A DNA stretch of 64,000 nucleotides from an uncultured Treponema sp. (GTDB taxonomy: Bacteria > Spirochaetota > Spirochaetia > Treponematales > Treponemataceae), in assembly GCA_946186185.1 (NCBI GenBank), contig CAMHMJ010000015.1, forward strand, positions 1 to 64,000, given 5' to 3'. Below, in pieces: positions 26,434 to 35,692 of this stretch. Each line of letters opens with the position of its first letter. Position 1 is the first letter of the stretch. A program made the position numbers and the translations under genes. The notes under the pieces were generated by a model. It was not told the DNA's origin. It ran no database searches and worked only from the letters and a program-made list of their open reading frames with translations.

Positions 26434-27546
26434 TTAAATTGATGTATTTCTTGTAAATGTTTTTTTAGATTTCACTTTTCCATCCGGAAGATATTCATAT
26501 TCAATCAGAGTTTCTATTATTCCATCACCATTGTACACTGTCTTTGAATGAATAAGATTTCCGCGGTCATCATATTCATTCCAGCTTTCGCCGTTCATGT
26601 AAATTGCATGAATTATATTTCCGTTTTCATCATAATGAATGATTGATGTTCCCGAGCCATAATCAGAAATTTTTGCAGAAGTATATTCCGTTTTTATTTT
26701 TCCGTCAGGATAATATTCATATGATTTCAACTGCTCACTGTTATAATCTTTACTATTAATTATATTTCCATGTGAATCATATTCATATTCGTTTCTTGTT
26801 TCTTCACCATCAGCAGATTTTTCGTAAATTGTATTTCCATGGGAATCATACCGCACTTCATAACCAGAATCGTACTTTTCACGGGCTATTTGTCCTGCGT
26901 TATACCATTTTTCATAACCATTATCATAAGAACCTTTTGTTGTCAGGTACGAGTCCCCTTCATAATTCATGCCAGGCAATTTTGAAAACTTTTCGTAAGT
27001 CAAATTTCCAGATGCATCATATTTTTTTCTGGTTTCCGTTATCCAGCACATATTTACAGCTATCTGTACATCCCGCTCGTAGATGTTATTTCCCTGGGAA
27101 TCGTATAAATAATTCTGTTCACTGACATAAGTTCCCTCAGAATAAATTTCTGTTCTGGTTACATTAAGCAAATTTGATTTTTCATCGTAAAGATATGTTT
27201 TTTCAACCTTTACTTTTTTCGACTTTTTATCCGTCGTTACTTCCCGAATAACATTTCCATTTTCGTCATACTTATAGCGCGTTATATCACCTGTATACAA
27301 ATCCGTGTGCTTTACGATTTTATCCTCCAGACCGTATTGGTTGATTTCTCCCGCAGTCTGTTCACGGATTAAATCTCCGTATTGGTTATAATCGTACAGT
27401 TCAAAATCCCTGTACACGAATTTAACTGTTTCGGTTTTGCCCTGAAAGGTAACTTCCTTTTTTACTGTACTTCCAACTTTCTGTTTGCATCCAAAGGAAG
27501 TCAGCATAAGAAGTGCACAGGAACTGATTACTAATATTTTTTTCAT
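26434..27546 (-). CDS. YD/RHS-repeat lipoprotein
   Basis: The 370-residue protein begins with a lipoprotein signal (MKKILVISSCALLMLTSFGC, lipobox cysteine 20), so it is probably anchored to the inner or outer membrane. The rest is made of about twelve YD-type repeats of the form YDxxGNxIxE (YDENGNVIREVTT, YDSQGNNIYE, YDSHGNTIYEKS, YDENGNIIHA). Such repeats form a long beta-structured spiral seen in RHS proteins and many spirochete surface proteins. Its function may be adhesion or carbohydrate binding. AGAGAGGTTTTT supports the start. It stands alone and has a terminator downstream. Confidence 0.85.
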   Translation of the reverse strand: MKKILVISSCALLMLTSFGCKQKVGSTVKKEVTFQGKTETVKFVYRDFELYDYNQYGDLIREQTAGEINQYGLEDKIVKHTDLYTGDITRYKYDENGNVIREVTTDKKSKKVKVEKTYLYDEKSNLLNVTRTEIYSEGTYVSEQNYLYDSQGNNIYERDVQIAVNMCWITETRKKYDASGNLTYEKFSKLPGMNYEGDSYLTTKGSYDNGYEKWYNAGQIAREKYDSGYEVRYDSHGNTIYEKSADGEETRNEYEYDSHGNIINSKDYNSEQLKSYEYYPDGKIKTEYTSAKISDYGSGTSIIHYDENGNIIHAIYMNGESWNEYDDRGNLIHSKTVYNGDGIIETLIEYEYLPDGKVKSKKTFTRNTSI

Positions 27547-27618
27547 AAAAACCTCTCTTTTTTTATTTTCGATACGGCGGCACCGGCTGACGCCGTCGGG
27601 CTATTCAGGGTTCCTTGC

Positions 27619-28134
27619 CTACAGCGAGTTCAGAGCATTTTCAATAATTTTCTTCCATTCCTGATAGCTTTTTGCGCCGAGATACGGAAGACCCACGAAA
27701 TTTCCCTGAGAATCCACAAAATAGGTGGTTGGAACGGCCTGCACGTTCTTCAAAAAGCCGCTGTTCATCTCTTTTGAAGGGATAATGTGAGTGTAATATG
27801 CGCTGGTCTTTTCGATGATTTTGATGGCGTCATTTTTGATTTTCGGAATTACATTACCGCTTCTGTCCACAACATCCACCGGAATTCCGATTATCTGAAC
27901 ATCCTTTCCGTTGAATTCTTCACTGAGCTTTGCCAGATCAGGCATTTCCCGAATACAAGGCGGACAGAAGGTTCCCCAAACATTCACCATTGTAAGCTTA
28001 TTATTTGAAAAAATTGAATCCGTAATTGCTGCACCAGAAATATCAGTTGAGGAAAAAGTAAGCCGGTTCTTTCCCTGAGCAAAAGATACGCTCATGGAAA
28101 CCAAGAAAAACGCCAAAGCAAAAAATTTCTTCAT
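27619..28134 (-). CDS. Secreted thioredoxin-family (TlpA/ResA-like) protein
   Basis: The start at 28134 follows AGGAGGAACCGCT; upstream in-frame starts have none. The 171-residue protein has a cleavable signal peptide (MKKFFALAFFLVSMSVSFAQ) and a TlpA-like thioredoxin fold with the redox centre WGTFCPPCIREMPDL. The cis-Pro loop lies in NVQAVPTTYFVDSQGN. It should act as a periplasmic thiol-disulfide reductase or peroxidase partner. No cytochrome maturation gene lies nearby, so a specific client is not evident. Confidence 0.9.
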   Translation of the reverse strand: MKKFFALAFFLVSMSVSFAQGKNRLTFSSTDISGAAITDSIFSNNKLTMVNVWGTFCPPCIREMPDLAKLSEEFNGKDVQIIGIPVDVVDRSGNVIPKIKNDAIKIIEKTSAYYTHIIPSKEMNSGFLKNVQAVPTTYFVDSQGNFVGLPYLGAKSYQEWKKIIENALNSL

Positions 28135-28220
28135 AGCGGTTCCTCCTAGGCGCGTATTATATATGAAGAACTGTGAGTGCTCAAGTATAAAATCCACATA
28201 TCTACAAACCGCCAAAATTG

Positions 28221-28229
28221 TGGTATACT
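28221..28229 (+). promoter_or_regulatory. Extended -10 promoter of the large lipoprotein gene
   Basis: TGG followed by TATACT (28224-28229) forms an extended -10 element, with no good -35 box at the correct distance. The transcript would have a leader of about 75 bases before the ATG at 28312. Confidence 0.35.
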
Positions 28230-28311
28230 ACTCGTTGGCAAAAAAATGTGCTCATCTGATTTTTCCATTTTGTCTTTATTAATCTTTAATCGGGATATTC
28301 CGGAGGATTGT

Positions 28312-31300
28312 ATGAAATTATTAAAAAAAATTACAAAAGCTTTTTCAGTCTTATTTTTATCTTCATTACTATTTAATGTAACCGGCTGTCAGGTTGATGC
28401 CGGAAGTTCCGACACAACAGAACCGAACAAAGAGCAGCCTGAAAATCCGGACAATCCCAATAATCCTGATAACCCCGGCACAAACGACCCGGGCTCAGGA
28501 AAGACACCCCCCGCTGAACCGACCCTGATTGCCGACAGCTTTTTCTGGGGTACCTGGGTTCGAATGGATAACGGAAGAACCTATAAAATCGGTGAAAAAT
28601 ATTTAACATACGACTACGACAGCTATCCTCTGAAGGCAGAAAGCAGCGACTCTGTCACCTATGAAACCCTGGGAACCTTTACAAAGGCAAGTGACAGCGT
28701 AATCATAAACGGAAACATTCCCTATTTCCGAAACGGCGGCTCCGATCTTGACTACAGCCTGAAAATCGTAGGTTTTACAAACAGCCGCGCAGTTTCTTCC
28801 GGCGTAAAAGGACTTAAAGGAGTCGGAAAATCAAAGAATTATGAAAGCTTTAAGAGCGAAGGCGAAAGTGACGCGGAAGGTCTTTTGAAGCTGAAGGCGC
28901 CGACAATCAACGACGTACAGACCGTAACCCTTGACCTGAACGACGGAACCGGAAGCCTTATCACGATTCCTGATATTATCGTTTCCAACAAAGGCGATTA
29001 CATGGGAACCGTAGCCCTTGTTGATAAAGACCAGTACAACTTAAAAATCAGCGGATATGTATCGAATAAAGATAATGGTTACCTATACGGAAACAATGCG
29101 ACCCGATATGAGATGGAGCTGACAATCACAAACATAAGCAATGTTGAATGTAAATCTTCCTCAATAGAAATTATTCCTGCAGATCCACGTTTAAAAATAT
29201 ATTCGGAGGACAATCTTGAATACGGACTTGACCTTCAGACTATTGCCCCGAAAGCCTATCAGAAAATTAACCTTGAAATTGAATTCGGCGATATGCCGCA
29301 GAACGAGCCTTTTATAAACACCGGATTAAACATCAGAATCACAAATATTACCGACGAAGTCTGGGAAGACTATGTTCCTCTCAGATTTTACAGGGGACTT
29401 ATTCCAATTACGGTTGCAACTAAAAGTCCTTCAAAAAATTCTACTTCAAAATTAAACGGATTTGTCATCTACCCGGACGGAAACAACCAGTATTTTTCTA
29501 TAGACAATAACTCAAGTATGATTCTTCTTGTTCCAACCTTCGGAAAAGATGAAAAGTACAAAATGGTGTTCAGCGGCGCAGAAACTGCACAAAACGCAGA
29601 CGAGGGAACGGAAATGTACTACTCAGTAGTTCCTGGTAAGAGCACCGAAAAAGAAATAAACCTTAACACAGAAGTTTCAGTTCGGAATGAATGGAAAAAA
29701 CACGGAGAACCAAATGACTCCGAACAAGACGAATTTTACGCAGAAAACGAATTCATCGCCTATCTTGCCTCCGGCGACATCGACTACTACACCATCAGCG
29801 CCGACAGCGACGAAATCTACCCTCCTGATCCATACAATCACGGCTTTATCCGGGTAAACTTTGAAAGCGAATACGGAACGGTGCCGGAAAGTATTCTGGT
29901 TTACTGGGGAACTGCAATTCCTTCTTCAAAAATGCCGGTACCAGAAGCTGAAGGAATGGAATTTCTGGGCTGGTACGACGGGTACAGCCTTGTTACTGCC
30001 GATACCACCAATATTTACAGCAGTAATGAGGAGAAAACCCTCACTGCAAAATGGAAAGTCGCCGATTACAGCGTAGAATATGTTTTAAACGGCGGAGCAG
30101 CCGGAAGCGTGGATGAAGCAAAAAATGATTCTTCAAACCCGGCTTCATACACAATCAATTCTTCAGAAATTACATTGAAAGCACCAAGCCGCACTGGCTA
30201 TGATTTTAAAAACTGGTATCTTTCATCTGACTTCAGCGGAGACCCGGTTACAAAAATCGCAGGCGGAAAAACAGGAAACTTAAAGCTTTACGCAAAGTGG
30301 AATGCAAAATCCTACAAAATTAATTATGTTCTAAACGGCGGAGAAGCTGGCAGCGAAGATGAAGCAAAGAACTCTTCTGAAAACCCGGAAACTTACACAA
30401 TTGAAGAGACTTTTTCCCTAAAGCCTGCAACCCGCCAGGGCTATGCTTTTATGGGCTGGTATAAAAACAGCAGTCTTAGCGGAGATGCAGTTTCTTCTAT
30501 TGATAAAGGAACTACTGGGGAAATCATCCTTTACGCAAAATGGCTTAAAGAGTGCAAAGTTACTTATACAAGCGAGCATGGAACTCTGCCTTCCACCCTG
30601 ACAGCAGGCATTATAAAAGGCAAAACTTCCACCTTTAATGAAGAAGAGCTTCCTTCCCTTTCCGAAGAAGGCTGGCTTTTCAAGGGCTGGTATGAAACTT
30701 CATCTGGAACCGGCGATGGCCAAAAAGCAGAAGCCGGCGTTTATGTAATTCAGGGAGACATTACCCTTACTGCAAAATGGGCAGTGGCTTGTAAAATTAC
30801 ATACAGTTCAGACAAGGCATTAAGCGATATTCCTGAAACAAAAATTCTTGAAGCAGGAACTATTCTTACCGCAAACGACTTACCAGATTTGAAGGAAAAA
30901 GGCTTTACCTTCAAGGGCTGGTTCATTGATGACACAAAGATTATTGCAGGAACAGTCATCAACAAAACAATTACTCTTACCGCTAAATGGGAAGAAGGCA
31001 TTGATGACGGGTTTGTTTTTGTCGAGAGGGGCTCATTCTTAATGGGATATAGCTCTGACGGAAAATATACAATGCCTACACATGGCGTAAACTTAAGCGA
31101 TTTTTATATAAGTCCATACGAAGTTACTCAGGGTGAATATGAAAAATTATGCTGCTATACTTCCAGTTCTCCAGCTCCAAAGGCTTACGGTGACGGCAAT
31201 AATTACGCCGCTTATTATGTAAGCTGGTACGACGCTTTAGTTTACTGTAACTTAAAAAGTATGGCCAACGATCTTACACCTTGCTATACGATTTCTGGTT

Positions 31301-32874
31301 CAACAGATCCAAATGACTGGCCGGGAATTAGTAAAGGCTGGAATGGAATTTCCACGTCAGGCGATGGAAAATACTATTGCAGTTACACAACCTCGAACAG
31401 CATTTGGGACTCTGTAACCTGCGACTTCAGCGCAAACGGCTACCGATTACCAACAGAGGCAGAATGGGAATATGCTGCAAAGGGCGGATTCAAAACTCAG
31501 AACTACATCTACAGCGGAAGCAACGATGCTGGTAAAGCAGGCTGGTACGCAGATAACATAGAAAACACCGCCCATCCAGTAGGTAAAAAATCCAGAAACG
31601 AACTTGATTTGTATGATATGAGCGGAAACTTATATGAATGGTGCTGGGACTGGTACGCTGATTACAGCTCAAAAGCAGTCACAGATCCAACAGGAGCAAC
31701 CTCGGGCTCCTACCACGTCGTACGCGGCGGTTGCTGGGAAAATGAGGCGTCTTACCTGCGTGTTGCTCTTAGAAGCAGCCGCCTGCCGTATGATCGCAAC
31801 CGTAACGTCGGTTTCCGACTGGTTCGTTCCAGCAAAGAACGAATACTTCAATATTCCGTAACTTATTCAACTTCACACGGAACAGCACCGAATTCTACCA
31901 GATTTCCAAAAGGCTGCACACTTACCGCAGAGGATTTACCGGAGCTAACTTACGAAAACTATGATTTTGAAGGCTGGTATGATGGAAATACCAAGATTGA
32001 AGCAGGCTATGTGGTTGAATCAAATCTGGAGCTTACTGCAAAGTGGACTTTTAATGACAATTTTGTTCTTGTAAAAGGCGGTACCTTCCAGATGGGAGTG
32101 AATACTGACAATGACGATGCTGCTCCTGCTCACAGCGTAACATTAAGCGATTTCTATATAAGTCCCTATGAACTTACACAAGGACGATATGAGGAATTAT
32201 GCTGTTACGAGTCCTCATCACCGAATGCTTCATATGGACTGGGCAGAGACTACCCTGCTTATAATGTAAGCTGGTACGATGCTTTAGTTTACTGCAACTT
32301 AAAAAGCATGAAAGAAGGACTTACTCCTTGCTATACAATGAATGGAGAAACAGATCCAAAAAACTGGCCAGGAATAAAAGAAAGTAATGGAAAATACTGC
32401 TGCAGTTACACAACGGCAGACACTGTTTGGGATTCTGCTACCTGCGACTTTAGCGCAGACGGCTATCGCTTACCAACAGAAGCCGAATGGGAATACGCCG
32501 CAAGAGGTGGTAAAAAATCTAATGGATACACCTATAGTGGAAGTAACTCTGTTGGAGAGGTCGCCTGGTATTCAACTAACAGTGGAAACACAACTCACGA
32601 AGTGGGAACAAAGAATAAGAATGAGCTGGATTTATACGATATGACTGGAAACGTTCATGAATGGTGCTGGGATTGGAAGACTAGCTACAGCTCTGAAAGT
32701 ACATCAAATCCAACAGGCCCATCATCAGGTGCAGAACGCGTCTTTCGCGGAGGAGACAGGTTAGGCATAGAGTATAATTTACCAGTTACCTTCAGAAATT
32801 GCTGGAATCAGTATGGTCGTTCAAATAGCATCGGCTTCCGTCTGGTTCGCTCTGCTGTGAGTAGCGGCAACTAG
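28312..32874 (+). CDS. Large surface lipoprotein with InlB-type repeats and two FGE-sulfatase-type (C-lectin fold) domains
   Basis: The start at 28312 follows CGGAGGATTGT and gives 1520 residues with a lipoprotein signal (lipobox LFNVTGC). A Pro/Asn/Asp linker (PDNPNNPDNPGT) follows. The middle has about five InlB/Flg_new-type repeats at about residues 510-900 (YVLNGGAAGSVDEA, FKNWYLSSDFSGDPV, LYAKW). Two FGE-sulfatase domains follow, at about 903-1175 and 1251-1513, separated by a sixth repeat. Each has the signatures YISPYE, YRLPTEAEWEYAA, YEWCWDW or HEWCWDW, and the ending GFRLVRS. The fold matches that of Treponema TvpA-type variable proteins. No catalytic role is implied; surface binding is likely. 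Confidence 0.9.
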   Translation: MKLLKKITKAFSVLFLSSLLFNVTGCQVDAGSSDTTEPNKEQPENPDNPNNPDNPGTNDPGSGKTPPAEPTLIADSFFWGTWVRMDNGRTYKIGEKYLTYDYDSYPLKAESSDSVTYETLGTFTKASDSVIINGNIPYFRNGGSDLDYSLKIVGFTNSRAVSSGVKGLKGVGKSKNYESFKSEGESDAEGLLKLKAPTINDVQTVTLDLNDGTGSLITIPDIIVSNKGDYMGTVALVDKDQYNLKISGYVSNKDNGYLYGNNATRYEMELTITNISNVECKSSSIEIIPADPRLKIYSEDNLEYGLDLQTIAPKAYQKINLEIEFGDMPQNEPFINTGLNIRITNITDEVWEDYVPLRFYRGLIPITVATKSPSKNSTSKLNGFVIYPDGNNQYFSIDNNSSMILLVPTFGKDEKYKMVFSGAETAQNADEGTEMYYSVVPGKSTEKEINLNTEVSVRNEWKKHGEPNDSEQDEFYAENEFIAYLASGDIDYYTISADSDEIYPPDPYNHGFIRVNFESEYGTVPESILVYWGTAIPSSKMPVPEAEGMEFLGWYDGYSLVTADTTNIYSSNEEKTLTAKWKVADYSVEYVLNGGAAGSVDEAKNDSSNPASYTINSSEITLKAPSRTGYDFKNWYLSSDFSGDPVTKIAGGKTGNLKLYAKWNAKSYKINYVLNGGEAGSEDEAKNSSENPETYTIEETFSLKPATRQGYAFMGWYKNSSLSGDAVSSIDKGTTGEIILYAKWLKECKVTYTSEHGTLPSTLTAGIIKGKTSTFNEEELPSLSEEGWLFKGWYETSSGTGDGQKAEAGVYVIQGDITLTAKWAVACKITYSSDKALSDIPETKILEAGTILTANDLPDLKEKGFTFKGWFIDDTKIIAGTVINKTITLTAKWEEGIDDGFVFVERGSFLMGYSSDGKYTMPTHGVNLSDFYISPYEVTQGEYEKLCCYTSSSPAPKAYGDGNNYAAYYVSWYDALVYCNLKSMANDLTPCYTISGSTDPNDWPGISKGWNGISTSGDGKYYCSYTTSNSIWDSVTCDFSANGYRLPTEAEWEYAAKGGFKTQNYIYSGSNDAGKAGWYADNIENTAHPVGKKSRNELDLYDMSGNLYEWCWDWYADYSSKAVTDPTGATSGSYHVVRGGCWENEASYLRVALRSSRLPYDRNRNVGFRLVRSSKERILQYSVTYSTSHGTAPNSTRFPKGCTLTAEDLPELTYENYDFEGWYDGNTKIEAGYVVESNLELTAKWTFNDNFVLVKGGTFQMGVNTDNDDAAPAHSVTLSDFYISPYELTQGRYEELCCYESSSPNASYGLGRDYPAYNVSWYDALVYCNLKSMKEGLTPCYTMNGETDPKNWPGIKESNGKYCCSYTTADTVWDSATCDFSADGYRLPTEAEWEYAARGGKKSNGYTYSGSNSVGEVAWYSTNSGNTTHEVGTKNKNELDLYDMTGNVHEWCWDWKTSYSSESTSNPTGPSSGAERVFRGGDRLGIEYNLPVTFRNCWNQYGRSNSIGFRLVRSAVSSGN
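31723..31830 (+). other. VR-like segment of FGE domain 1 (possible diversified region)
   Basis: This 108-base segment encodes RGGCWENEASYLRVALRSSR and then LPYDRNRNVGFRLVRS. It corresponds to the position diversified by retroelements in other FGE-type lectin proteins. The exposed codons TAC, CTT, AGC, AGC, CGC, TAT, GAT, AAC, CGT and AAC all end in C or T, as expected if derived from AAY template codons. GAA, GAG and CTG do not fit. Confidence 0.35.
32746..32853 (+). other. VR-like segment of FGE domain 2
   Basis: This segment has exactly the same length (108 bases) and position as the one in domain 1. It encodes RGGDRLGIEYNLPVTFRNCW and then NQYGRSNSIGFRLVRS, at the gene's 3' end. The normally fixed Trp after RGG is Arg here, a change not explained by adenine-specific mutagenesis of a standard template. 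Confidence 0.35.
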
Positions 32875-33147
32875 AGCTTTCACACACCTTTCCCCTGCGT
32901 TAGCGCTGTGAAAGGCGCGAAGCGGCCACCGCAAGGTAAGGAGCGGAGCGACTGAACTGAGGAGGCTGGAGCGAAAGCGGAACCTGGAACATAGCGACCG
33001 CCGCAGCTGAAGGCTGTGGCGGGAACGCCCTGTAAAAAATATTCTGAGCGTGAAAACTGATTTATCACTGCTACCGTTCCCGCACTGTCGGTACATACTG
33101 ACGGTCGCCCACTTTCTTACCACTGCAAAAACCGCTATACTACTCCC
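32875..33147. other. Intergenic GC-rich repeat block and leaderless promoter
   Basis: From 32880 to about 33035 the sequence is a GC-rich patchwork (GCGAAGCGGCCACCGCAAGG, GCAGCTGAAGGCTGTGGCGG) that resembles the blocks near 1230, 15660 and 38520. The last part holds GTTCCCGCACTGTCGG and then the TATACT box of the CYTH gene. No gene is seen. Confidence 0.5.
33136..33141 (+). promoter_or_regulatory. -10 box of the CYTH gene, six bases before its ATG
   Basis: TATACT at 33136-33141 is followed by ACTCCC and then ATG at 33148. No Shine-Dalgarno sequence is present, so transcription probably starts at or beside the ATG. No good -35 box is visible. Confidence 0.4.
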
Positions 33148-34131
33148 ATGGGATGCGAAATTGAACTTAAAATTCCGGTAACTGAAAACGAATTTCTTAG
33201 GATTTTTAATACTATCTGTGATGGTTCGAAGAATGTGGGGGAAGGCAAGGCTTGCGATGATTCTGGCGTTGCGGATGGTGCATGTACTGGAGCGAAAGCG
33301 GGAACTTCGGGAACCGACCTTCACTTCACTTTTCCGGAACTGCTTTTTAAGAGCGACGAATACTACTCGCAGTACAAAACTCATGAAGAACGCTTGAAAA
33401 AAGAGCCCCGGGTAATCCGGATTCGCACGGAAGAGAACAGGGGGCTTTTTGGGGAAAATTGTACCCCCTCTGAAAAAACTGGTCTGGGCGAAAAAAATAA
33501 CAGCGCGCTCGAAAGCTTCCCGGATTTTTCAAGTTATCAGGAGATTAAAAAATGGATTTTCGAACAGAAAGACGTCCTTCCCTCTCAGAAGACGGCCGCT
33601 GGCACTGAACGCAAACAATCAGGTAATCTGGAAGAGCGTTCTAACGACAGCCCGAACTCCCACCAGGCCTCCGCATTTTTTACAATAAAAACAAAAGATA
33701 TCAGAAACGGCGTGGAATTCAACAATGAGGAAGAAACAGCGGTTGAGGACGCTGAGGTTCTCCGCTCGTTTTTTGCAAAAACCGGATTTGAGTGCTGGTT
33801 CAGAAAAGAGAAAATCGCCTTCAGCAGTCACTGCACGGTCTTTCAAGGTACGCCGCTTTCAGATAACGATTGTTCTGCAAGGGACGCCGCCCCGTCAGAA
33901 GTTGGCCTAGACAAATCGGAGTGCAACCAGGAAGTCGAGCAGCTTTCCTTCCATCTGGAACTGGAAATCATCAATTCGGAACTCACCTATCTTGAAATCG
34001 AATACACCGAAAACGATGCCCAGCCGGAGTTCATCCGCGCACAGCTTGAAAACCTTGTACGCCGTCTGGGACTGAATCCGGCAAAAAAAGACAGCCGCTC
34101 CTGGGTTCAGATTATCAATGGTGACAAATAA
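33148..34131 (+). CDS. CYTH-domain protein (class IV adenylate cyclase/triphosphatase family) with a large insertion
   Basis: CYTH proteins form a tunnel fold that binds triphosphates. This 327-residue chain has the N-terminal EIELK signature (GCEIELKIPVTENEF), then RVIRIRTEE, FFTIKTKD, GFECWFRKEK and the C-terminal LELEIINSELTYLEIEYTEN with its paired glutamates. Typical members have about 180-200 residues; the excess lies in low-complexity segments at about residues 29-55, 96-180 and 230-265. The reaction (adenylate cyclase, thiamine or polyphosphate hydrolysis) cannot be assigned. The start has no Shine-Dalgarno sequence. The stop overlaps the earP start (TAATG), so the two are co-translated. 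Confidence 0.8.
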   Translation: MGCEIELKIPVTENEFLRIFNTICDGSKNVGEGKACDDSGVADGACTGAKAGTSGTDLHFTFPELLFKSDEYYSQYKTHEERLKKEPRVIRIRTEENRGLFGENCTPSEKTGLGEKNNSALESFPDFSSYQEIKKWIFEQKDVLPSQKTAAGTERKQSGNLEERSNDSPNSHQASAFFTIKTKDIRNGVEFNNEEETAVEDAEVLRSFFAKTGFECWFRKEKIAFSSHCTVFQGTPLSDNDCSARDAAPSEVGLDKSECNQEVEQLSFHLELEIINSELTYLEIEYTENDAQPEFIRAQLENLVRRLGLNPAKKDSRSWVQIINGDK

Positions 34132-35447
34132 TGACCGACGCAAACAAAACCGACATCACGCTGCTTTGTAAAGTTGTAGACAATTTTGGCGACATCGGGG
34201 TGGTTTACCGCCTTGCCCGCTCGCTGACGGACTATTTTAAGAGAATCGGGGGACCAAAGGCACTGCCCCTCAAGCTCAGAATTATCGCTGACAATCTGGA
34301 ATCCTTCCATCTTCTGTGTCCCACCGTTGACCCCACAAAAGATTTCCAGGTTGAGCCTGAAAACGGCTGGGAAATCTACAACTGGAATGCCGACGACACC
34401 TGTCTTAAAGCCTTCAGAAAAAATCAACCTCATATAATAGTAGAATGTTTTCAGTGCGGCCGACCGGAGTGGCTTGAAACCCTGCTTTTCACGGAAAAAG
34501 TTCCGGAAATTGTGCACATCATCATGCTGGACTACCTGACCGCCGAAGACTACGCCGAAACCTTCCACAAGCTCCAAAGCCTCACCCGAAGCGCCCGGGT
34601 CCAGAAAGTGAATTTTATGCCAGGCTTTACAGATAAAACCGGAGGCCTGATTCTGGACGAACCGTTTATAAGGGCGCTGGAGGAAAGTTCCTCCGAGTCG
34701 CGACCTGCTTACACCGCAGCCACGAACTCTAGATCGACAGCAATCACATCCTCACAGAAAAGTCCCTTCACCGCCATATTTTTCAGCTATCCCCGGGACT
34801 GGACTCCTGCCGTCCGCGCGCTTCAAAAATTCAACCTTGAGCGATGTGACGGAAAATTAAAGGTGCTCCTTGCAAAAGGCGCAGGATTTGAATCTTTTAA
34901 AACAGCGTGGGAGAAGGAAGAAAGTTCGCAGAATATTGTCTCATCAAAAGTGAGCACGGCAGCGCCTGTTAAAAATATCGACTTGCAGTCGGAAAAAGCG
35001 TCAGCCCCTCAGGAAAATGTTTCTCAAGGGGTGTTCCACCTCTCGCCCCTGCCCTTCCTTCCGCAAACCGAATGGGACGCACTTTTGACAAAAACGCCCC
35101 TGCTTTTTATCCGCGGGGAAGACAGCCTTAGCCGCGCCTGCCTGTGTGGCGTCCCCTTCATCTGGCACGCCTACCCCCAAACCGAGGAATACCAGCTGGT
35201 TAAGGTAAACGCCCTGCTTGAAAAACTCCGCCCTTATTTCACCCCAGAAAGTTTCCAGATAATTCAAAATTGCTGGGTTACCTACAATACAACTGACAGC
35301 GCCGCTGATGAATTGGAGCGCTATTTAACGGATTTTCTTATGGCATACGATGCGCTTTGTTCGGGGTTTACAGCGTTTTCAAGGGATTTGTTGAAAAACG
35401 GCGACCTTACGGAACATCTGGTGGAGTTTATTGGGGAGAGGGGGTAG
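34131..35447 (+). CDS. earP: EF-P arginine rhamnosyltransferase EarP
   Basis: EarP transfers rhamnose from dTDP-rhamnose to the tip arginine of elongation factor P, enabling proline-stretch translation. The 438-residue protein matches the family (DUF2331): LLCKVVDNFGDIGVVYRLAR, a GT-B-like region ending LDYLTAEDYAETFHKL, VNFMPGFTDKTGGLILD and the nucleotide-sugar region FIRGEDSLSRACLCGVPFIW. It is longer than usual (about 370-390) because of two Ser/Ala-rich insertions (about residues 185-210 and 265-300). The efp gene is not in the window. Its first base overlaps the CYTH stop codon. Confidence 0.92.
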   Translation: MTDANKTDITLLCKVVDNFGDIGVVYRLARSLTDYFKRIGGPKALPLKLRIIADNLESFHLLCPTVDPTKDFQVEPENGWEIYNWNADDTCLKAFRKNQPHIIVECFQCGRPEWLETLLFTEKVPEIVHIIMLDYLTAEDYAETFHKLQSLTRSARVQKVNFMPGFTDKTGGLILDEPFIRALEESSSESRPAYTAATNSRSTAITSSQKSPFTAIFFSYPRDWTPAVRALQKFNLERCDGKLKVLLAKGAGFESFKTAWEKEESSQNIVSSKVSTAAPVKNIDLQSEKASAPQENVSQGVFHLSPLPFLPQTEWDALLTKTPLLFIRGEDSLSRACLCGVPFIWHAYPQTEEYQLVKVNALLEKLRPYFTPESFQIIQNCWVTYNTTDSAADELERYLTDFLMAYDALCSGFTAFSRDLLKNGDLTEHLVEFIGERG

Positions 35448-35692
35448 GAGTCGTTAAAAAAATCTCAGTACCCCATTATTTCAGAATCCTTTGAAAAAAT
35501 ATAATTCCTACAGTTTTACAGTCCAAATTTAAATTCGGTAATTCCGATTACCGATTTCTTAAAACTATTAAATTCGTCAGTTGCGTCTGACGAATTACTA
35601 CATTTTGTAATTTCGACCGTCGTAACTGTCTTTTTCCACTGCCATTAAGACCGACAAAGACAATCATAAAAAACTACAAAAAATTTTCTTCA
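35448..35692. other. Intergenic decay zone with P-loop remnant and hairpins
   Basis: The stretch holds two short palindromes (GGTAATTCCGATTACC near 35537 and AATTCGTCAG with CTGACGAATT near 35571-35596). It also holds a 39-codon remnant on the minus strand described separately. No intact gene is seen. Confidence 0.45.
35548..35667 (-). pseudogene. Remnant of a P-loop ATPase gene, 39 codons
   Basis: The minus-strand frame from ATG at 35665-35667 reads MIVFVGLNGSGKRQL, which matches the Walker A strand-loop of AAA-type ATPases (usually GxNGSGKS/T). The residue after the Lys is Arg instead of Ser or Thr. The frame loses similarity after about 15 codons and stops at 35548. It directly follows the damaged antitoxin gene, so both look like debris of a lost accessory locus. 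Confidence 0.4.

Noticed and set aside
28312-32874. Complete diversity-generating retroelement
   Set aside because: The lipoprotein looks like a possible target, but no reverse transcriptase, accessory gene or template repeat is found on either strand of the window.
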